From a virus: DNA of 64,000 bases. A model generated the notes under the pieces. That model was not told the DNA's origin and did not search any database. It saw only the letters and a program-made list of their open reading frames with translations. A program made the position numbers and the translations under genes. Location: the IMG/VR virus record IMGVR_UViG_3300025849_002481, positions 1 through 64,000 of that record. One strand, 5' to 3'. Positions 59,011 through 64,000 of the stretch are shown piece by piece. Numbering within the stretch: position 1 is the stretch's first letter; each line of letters starts with the position of its first letter.

Positions 59011-60479
59011 TCACCTGGGGGATTTCAGCTAACAGTCACGATGCTGCACTAGCAGTGTTTACAGACAACGGACTAGAGTTTGCTAGTCACGCTGAACGTT
59101 TTAGCGGAGTTAAGAATGACCCACATCTCAATAAAGAGATAATTAACTATGCACGTAAATGGGGAGAGCCAGATGAAGTTGTTTGGTACGAAAAGCCTTT
59201 TAGAAAAACTCTTAGACAGCTTCGAGCAGGACAAGGATTCAACTTTAGGGAAAACAATATTAATCGTTATCTTCGACAGTATGGGATATCTGCTCCTATT
59301 CGTACTGTTTCTCATCATCATTCCCATGCTGCTGCCGGTTATTATACTTCCCCTTTTACAGAAGCCACTGTTGTTTGTATTGACAGTATTGGAGAATTTG
59401 AAACTCTTACCATATGGGAAGGAGAAGGAACTAGACTTAAAAAAGTCTATTCACAAGGATACCCCAACTCTATCGGACTTTGGTATTCGGCTCTCACACA
59501 AAGAGTAGGACTAAAACCTAACGAAGATGAATATATACTAATGGGTATGGCCGCTTATGGAGACCCTCAACGTTTATGGAACGACATGTATGAAATGTTT
59601 GATTACATTGACGGACCTGACATTAGATTTAAAGAGAACTTACACCGAGGGTGCAAGCAATGGAAGCCAGAGCTTACTACAGAACAAGATATGTTTGACA
59701 TTGCAGCTGTAACCCAAAAGACATATGAGTTTACCCTAGAGCAAATATTGGCATGGGCCAAGAAGAACACAAAGAGCAATAACCTAGTTCTTATGGGAGG
59801 GTGTGCATTAAACTGTAGTGCTAACCATTTAGCCTATAAGTATTTTGATGACGTATGGATTATGCCAAACCCGGGCGATGCAGGATCAGCAATAGGGTCA
59901 GTATTAGCTCATAAGAAAGAACACATGCCCATGGATCATGCATACCTGGGTTACAACATTGAAGGAGACTACCCAGTTGAAGAAGCAATCAGCGAACTTA
60001 AGAAAACGGGAATCGTGGGCGTTGCGAATGGTCGGGCGGAGTTTGGCCCTAGGGCTTTTGGCAATCGTAGCCTACTTGCTGATCCCAGGGGAAGGGATAT
60101 CAAAAGCAAAGTCAATGACATTAAGAAAAGACAACAGTTCAGACCCTTTGCTCCCGTGGTGCTCGCAGAACACGCAAGCAAAAACTTCAAAGGACACTAT
60201 AATAACTATATGCAGTTTACCTCCAAGTGCAAACATCCATTCCTGTATCCTGCCATCACCCACGTGGACGGCACAAGTAGAGTACAAACTGTTGAAGCAG
60301 ATGGAAGCGGGATTAGAAGATTGTTAGAAGCATGGTATGAGGAAACAGGCTGTCCAATGTTGTTGAACACTTCGCTCAATATCAAGGGCAAGCCCATGGT
60401 AAATAACTTGACAGATGCACAAGAGTTTGCTATAATGTATAATGTAAAAGTATGTACAAAGGCTACAGATGACAACTAG
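59007..60479 (+). CDS. Carbamoyltransferase, NodU/CmcH family (copy 2)
   Basis: A 490-residue member, 116 shorter than copy 1. TWGISANSHDAALAVF begins the fold, SHHHSHAAAGYY (residues 102-113) gives the metal His set, MGGCALNCSAN and NPGDAGSAIG the central motif, and AEFGPRAFGNRSLLADPRG with QQFRPFAPVVL the C-terminal carbamoyl-phosphate domain. Both copies keep all main motifs but differ in length and context, suggesting different acceptors. ATGA-coupled to the SGNH gene. Its last codons contain the gp41 promoter. Confidence 0.9.
   Translation: MITWGISANSHDAALAVFTDNGLEFASHAERFSGVKNDPHLNKEIINYARKWGEPDEVVWYEKPFRKTLRQLRAGQGFNFRENNINRYLRQYGISAPIRTVSHHHSHAAAGYYTSPFTEATVVCIDSIGEFETLTIWEGEGTRLKKVYSQGYPNSIGLWYSALTQRVGLKPNEDEYILMGMAAYGDPQRLWNDMYEMFDYIDGPDIRFKENLHRGCKQWKPELTTEQDMFDIAAVTQKTYEFTLEQILAWAKKNTKSNNLVLMGGCALNCSANHLAYKYFDDVWIMPNPGDAGSAIGSVLAHKKEHMPMDHAYLGYNIEGDYPVEEAISELKKTGIVGVANGRAEFGPRAFGNRSLLADPRGRDIKSKVNDIKKRQQFRPFAPVVLAEHASKNFKGHYNNYMQFTSKCKHPFLYPAITHVDGTSRVQTVEADGSGIRRLLEAWYEETGCPMLLNTSLNIKGKPMVNNLTDAQEFAIMYNVKVCTKATDDN
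60409..60437 (+). promoter_or_regulatory. Consensus sigma-70 promoter for gp41
   Basis: TTGACA (60409-60414), 17-bp spacer, TATAAT (60432-60437): perfect consensus within the carbamoyltransferase gene, 31 bases before the gp41 ATG. Confidence 0.85.
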
Positions 60480-61887
60480 ACAAAATACAGATTATGGTTA
60501 TGATATACAGAAAGTATATCTAGAAATGTTTATGACAGATGCTGAAAGTTTTATACGCTGTCAAGGTGTATTTGATCCAAAGACATTTGATAGACGACTA
60601 CAGTTGCCAGCTGAATTTATTAAAACATATGTAGAAGAACATAATGCGTTACCTACATTTGATATAGTAAATGCAGCCGCAGATGTTAATTTAAAACACC
60701 CAGGTGATTTAGCAGAGAATCACTATGATTGGTTGTTACAAGACTTTGAAACATTCAGTAAACACAAAGCACTAGAGGCTGCTATTCTTAAGAGTGCAGA
60801 CTTACTTGAATCAGGTGAGTATGGTGCGTGTGAAGATTTAGTTAAACAGGCTGTGCAGATTGGATTGCAAAAAGACTTAGGCACAGACTATTGGGCTGAC
60901 CCTAGAGCAAGGTTGATGGCTATCAAAGATAAGAACGGACAGATATCTACAGGCTGGCCTACACTAGATAAGAAACTGTTTGGCGGATTCAACAGAGGCG
61001 AACTGAATATCTTTGCAGGAGGTTCAGGCTCTGGTAAGAGTTTGTTTATGGCAAACTTAGGTGTGAACTGGTGTATGCAAGGATTAAACGTAATGTACTT
61101 AACGTTTGAACTTTCAGAGAACTTAGTTAGTATGCGTCTTGATAGTATGACAACAGATATTCCAAGTAGAGATATTTTTAAAAGTATCGATGATGTTGAA
61201 ATGAAAGTCAAGATGATTGGTAAGAAGAATGGTGCATTCCAAGTTAAGTACATGCCTACAGGTAAAACAGCAAATGATGTACGTGCATACTTAAAAGAAT
61301 ATGAAATTAAAACAGGCAAGAAAGTAGATGTACTATTGATTGACTACTTAGATCTTATGCATCCAATTGGTCAAAAGATTAGTGCAGAGAACTTGTTTGT
61401 AAAAGACAAGTATGTATCAGAAGAACTACGTAACTTGGCAATGGAATTAAACACAATCTTTGTTACAGCATCACAGCTGAATAGAAGTAGTGTAGAAGAG
61501 ATTGAGTTTGATCATTCGCATATTAGTGGTGGTATATCTAAGATCAATACAGCAGATAATTTGATTGGTATCTTTACAAGTCGTGCTATGCGTGAGCGCG
61601 GACGCTATCAAATACAGTTAATGAAAACTAGAAGTAGTAGTGGCGTGGGTATGAAAGTTGATCTAGGGTTTGATGTAGATACATTGCGTATTGTAGACCT
61701 TGGCGAAGATGAACAAGATGGCGGCTCAGCTACACAGGGTAACGGAGCAAGCTCAATTGTTAATGCGTTAAAGCGTACTAACACTCCAAGTGAATCACCA
61801 GAAGAAGGTGTTCCGGCAGGTAAGATACGTGCTGAAACTGATAGCACAAAGCTAAGAGCGTTTCTTAATAATCTTGACGGCGAGTAG
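60469..61887 (+). CDS. 41: Replicative DNA helicase gp41 (DnaB-like)
   Basis: A 472-residue helicase. The N-terminal domain of about 140 residues is helical; the RecA-type motor has LNIFAGGSGSGKSLFMANL (Walker A, 184-191), VMYLTFELSE, KVDVLLIDYLDLMHP (Walker B), FVTASQLNRSS and HISGGISKINTADNLIGIF. It unwinds DNA ahead of the leading-strand polymerase and works with gp61. ATG 60469 overlaps the carbamoyltransferase by 11 bases, with its own promoter. The end is low-complexity (GSATQGNGASS). Confidence 0.93.
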   Translation: MTTRQNTDYGYDIQKVYLEMFMTDAESFIRCQGVFDPKTFDRRLQLPAEFIKTYVEEHNALPTFDIVNAAADVNLKHPGDLAENHYDWLLQDFETFSKHKALEAAILKSADLLESGEYGACEDLVKQAVQIGLQKDLGTDYWADPRARLMAIKDKNGQISTGWPTLDKKLFGGFNRGELNIFAGGSGSGKSLFMANLGVNWCMQGLNVMYLTFELSENLVSMRLDSMTTDIPSRDIFKSIDDVEMKVKMIGKKNGAFQVKYMPTGKTANDVRAYLKEYEIKTGKKVDVLLIDYLDLMHPIGQKISAENLFVKDKYVSEELRNLAMELNTIFVTASQLNRSSVEEIEFDHSHISGGISKINTADNLIGIFTSRAMRERGRYQIQLMKTRSSSGVGMKVDLGFDVDTLRIVDLGEDEQDGGSATQGNGASSIVNALKRTNTPSESPEEGVPAGKIRAETDSTKLRAFLNNLDGE

Positions 61888-62140
61888 AAGCTAATATTAT
61901 TTCAGGATCTAATAAATAATTTCCTGAATCGTTAACTAGACGAACACGGAATTCCCAATCTGAAGCACCGCCTAACTTAGATTCATTTAGGCTAGCAGCA
62001 AATTGCAAACTCCTTTGATAAGCATCTTTTAGATTACGACAGCGATCTGCTTCGGACATTTCAGTTTGTACATACTGTGTTTGCAATTTATTAGCTTTAT
62101 TGCTCCACGCTTGTATTAAATAGTAAGGTTTGATTTGCAT
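61865..62140 (-). CDS. Hypothetical protein
   Basis: About 91 residues from ATG 62140 on the minus strand; the further upstream start at 62158 would overlap a late-like box. Segments: PYYLIQAWSNKANKLQTQYV, a polar helical middle, and DWEFRVRLVNDSGNYLLDPE. It converges with gp41 by 23 bases and is divergent from a virion gene. No domain recognised. Confidence 0.5.
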   Translation of the reverse strand: MQIKPYYLIQAWSNKANKLQTQYVQTEMSEADRCRNLKDAYQRSLQFAASLNESKLGGASDWEFRVRLVNDSGNYLLDPEIILASTRRQDY

Positions 62141-62145
62141 ACTAT

Positions 62146-62153
62146 TACTTATA
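62146..62153 (-). promoter_or_regulatory. Weak late-promoter-like TATAAGTA
   Basis: Minus-strand TATAAGTA, five bases before ATG 62140. One mismatch from TATAAATA at a normally conserved position; supported mainly by the repeated spacing. Confidence 0.3.
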
Positions 62154-62155
62154 TA

Positions 62156-62163
62156 CATAAATA
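62156..62163 (+). promoter_or_regulatory. Late promoter CATAAATA
   Basis: CATAAATA, 16 bases before ATG 62180, with an AAAGGATT ribosome site between. Fits the NATAAATA consensus. Confidence 0.7.
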
Positions 62164-62179
62164 CTAAAAAGGATTAAGT

Positions 62180-64000
62180 ATGAGACCACAACGTTCGTTA
62201 AGACTTGAAAAAAGATCTGCAAGAAGTTTAGATACACTATCTGGCGCTAGTGGTGAAATTTTCTATGATGTCGCTAATGGTACACTAAGACTGTACACAG
62301 ACAATGCAGGTTCCGAAGTTAAAATGGCAACGCAACCTTGGGTAAGTTCTCAACTAGGCGTACAAGGTACCAGCATACAATATTCAAATCTAATAGGAGC
62401 TCCAACATCATTAAGTGCATTTACAAACGATGTTGGTTTTATTATAGGCGGCGACGAGGGCGAAGATGGAATTACTTCTGCTAATATAACTTGGGTAGTT
62501 TACGAACAACTAGCTGACTTACCTCCAGCTGCAGATAATCACGGTATGTTTGCACATGTACACGGTACAGGGAGAGCATACTATGCCCATGCAGGTCTTT
62601 GGGTACAACTTGCTAATCAAACAGATATAGATGACATTGACCTCACTGGACTAGGTATTACGTATACACTTACTGAACTTAATGGTCTAGTTACATTAAC
62701 TTCTTCAGAAGGTGATACAACATCAGTAAGCGTTCTTACAGCAAGTGGAGCCACACTTACAGGCAACCTAGCGTTCAACGACGATGTTGCAGCAACATTT
62801 GGTAGTGCAGGAGATTTATCTATTAGAAACGTTGGGGGCCAATTCGGAACAGGTCCAACTATTTCTAGTAGTAGTACACTTACTGTATCTCCAACTACTA
62901 GTTTATTATTATCATCAGCTGATGTTGCTCTAAGTGCAACTGGTGCTTTACTTTTAAATAGCCAACAATGGCCAAGTACTGGAGGAGGCAATGCTGGATA
63001 TGTATTAGCAACTAATGGTTCAAATACAACAACATGGACTAACCCAGCAAGCGCATTTAGTGTTACTACAGCAGCGGCTGGAACACAAAGTTTAACGTAT
63101 GATAATACAACAGGAATATTTACATTTACTCCTGAGGATCTATCATCGTTAGGATTTAGTGCAGGTGTTACAATTAATGAATTCTCTAGTGATAGTACAC
63201 TAGGCGGTGGCGGAGCAGCCAATAATAAAGTATCAACACAATTAGCTGTTAAGTCATATGTTGACACAGCCGTTACTAACGGTGCTGGTGCACAAGACGT
63301 TTACAAGAACGTAGTTAGCGATGATGGCACGGCTGTTGCTACAGGGTTAACTGATTCGTTAACTATACAAGGTGGAACAAACATAGCCACAGCTATACCT
63401 AGTAACAGTGACACAGTACAAATTAATATGTCAGCATTTAGTATTAACTTCTTAAGCGATGTGGATACAACTAGTAACACTCCATCTACAGGCGAAGTAC
63501 TAAAATGGGATGGAACAAAATGGGCACCTGGCACAGATGCAACAACAGGTGGTGCAGGCACAGACGCTGACACACTAGATGGCTTTGACGGCTCGTATTA
63601 TTTAAACTACAATAACTTTTCAAACACACCAACTGTACTTACACTAGCCAGCATAAGCGTAGGTAACGAACTTACAGCTTCAGGCGATGGTGCTATCAGC
63701 TATGATAACAGCACAGGTGTGTTCCGTTATACTCCGCCAGACCTAAGTAGTTACTTGACTACTTACACAGAATCAAATGATTTAACATCTGCAGTAACAT
63801 GGGCTAATGTTCCAGATGCAAATATTACACAAGGCAGTGTTACACAGCACCAAGCTTCATTAAGTATAACAGAATCGCAAATAAGTGATCTACAAACTTA
63901 TCTAACAAGCTACACTGTGCAAGCAAGTGACCTTAATACTATTAGCGTAGGCGCACTTAGTGATGTTGACATAGGAACTCCTCAAAATGGTCAAGTACTA
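62180..64000 (+). CDS. Fibre-type virion protein (3' partial)
   Basis: The frame from ATG 62180 stays open through the end of the window (607 codons so far). It starts RPQRSLRLEKRSARSLDTL, has GMFAHVHGTGRAYYAHAGLW (shared with 24327), QLAVKSYVDTAVTN as in other fibre genes here, FLSDVDTTSN, LKWDGTKWAPGTDA, and DTLDGFDGSYYLNYNNFSNT, a classic tail-fibre repeat phrase. Late promoter and ribosome site precede it. It is an exposed or shaft fibre protein by pattern; its C-terminal tip is beyond the window. Confidence 0.75.
   Translation, partial: MRPQRSLRLEKRSARSLDTLSGASGEIFYDVANGTLRLYTDNAGSEVKMATQPWVSSQLGVQGTSIQYSNLIGAPTSLSAFTNDVGFIIGGDEGEDGITSANITWVVYEQLADLPPAADNHGMFAHVHGTGRAYYAHAGLWVQLANQTDIDDIDLTGLGITYTLTELNGLVTLTSSEGDTTSVSVLTASGATLTGNLAFNDDVAATFGSAGDLSIRNVGGQFGTGPTISSSSTLTVSPTTSLLLSSADVALSATGALLLNSQQWPSTGGGNAGYVLATNGSNTTTWTNPASAFSVTTAAAGTQSLTYDNTTGIFTFTPEDLSSLGFSAGVTINEFSSDSTLGGGGAANNKVSTQLAVKSYVDTAVTNGAGAQDVYKNVVSDDGTAVATGLTDSLTIQGGTNIATAIPSNSDTVQINMSAFSINFLSDVDTTSNTPSTGEVLKWDGTKWAPGTDATTGGAGTDADTLDGFDGSYYLNYNNFSNTPTVLTLASISVGNELTASGDGAISYDNSTGVFRYTPPDLSSYLTTYTESNDLTSAVTWANVPDANITQGSVTQHQASLSITESQISDLQTYLTSYTVQASDLNTISVGALSDVDIGTPQNGQVL

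Noticed and set aside
61911-61918. AATAAATA on the plus strand
   Set aside because: It lies inside the minus-strand gene at 61865 with no plus-strand start nearby; probably chance in AT-rich DNA.
62617-63573. Long minus-strand open frames opposite the last fibre gene
   Set aside because: They are antisense shadows; the plus-strand frame from 62180 has fibre motifs, a promoter and a ribosome site.
1-64000. tRNA genes, CRISPR arrays, integrase or attachment sites
   Set aside because: None could be recognised; gaps between genes are too short for most of them and no integrase-like protein is seen.

Overview
The window is a slice of a large, AT-rich, tailed-phage genome of the T4-like myovirus kind, closest in style to marine cyanophage/pelagiphage relatives of T4. 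Recognisable T4-type genes are the tail sheath (gp18), tail tube (gp19), neck and sheath-stabiliser proteins (gp13, gp14, gp15), head completion nuclease (gp4), terminase (gp16, gp17), gp32, UvsX, UvsY, UvsW, a probable clamp-loader subunit (gp62), primase (gp61) and helicase (gp41). Coding density is very high, most neighbours overlap or touch, there is no gene-free stretch over 300 bases, and I saw no tRNA, CRISPR or insertion sequence. No photosynthesis genes are present. Several products act on LPS-type sugars, so the host is probably a Gram-negative marine bacterium. Both ends cut through virion-fibre genes.

Layout. 1-6.7 kb: tail-fibre/adhesin genes, ending in a strong terminator. 6.8-13.6 kb: a sugar island, with a plus-strand transferase set (GT9-like, carbamoyltransferase, 2OG oxygenase) facing a minus-strand ADP-heptose operon (hldE, hldD, cupin, gmhB) and a Nudix gene. 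13.6-34.7 kb: morphogenesis (gp15 and gp14 on minus, gp13 on plus, gp18, gp19, baseplate/fibre proteins, an S8 protease, gp4, a sulfotransferase, gp16, gp17). 34.8-37.8 kb: gp32, uvsX, uvsY. 37.8-46.1 kb: a second glycan island (GT25, four related GT-B-like proteins, methyltransferases, a sulfotransferase, a nucleotidyltransferase-cupin fusion). 46.1-62 kb: replication genes (uvsW, gp62, gp61, gp41) interleaved with kdsA-kdsB, a YhhQ-type queuosine-precursor transporter, an APS-kinase cluster, a miniature DnaE-like protein, an SGNH hydrolase and a second carbamoyltransferase. 62.2 kb to the end: another fibre gene.

How it works together. T4-type late promoters (NATAAATA and close variants) precede virion and glycan-transfer genes. 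Consensus sigma-70 promoters with 17-bp spacers precede gp32, gp41, gp61, hldE and others, so the ADP-heptose pathway looks early and virion assembly late. At many genes of both classes the promoter sits so close to the ATG that transcription should begin at the start codon, which would make leaderless mRNA a systematic feature. The scattered sugar genes together could make or redirect ADP-heptose and CMP-Kdo and decorate a glycan by transfer, carbamoylation, sulfation and methylation. Whether the target is the host LPS core or the virion cannot be decided from sequence.
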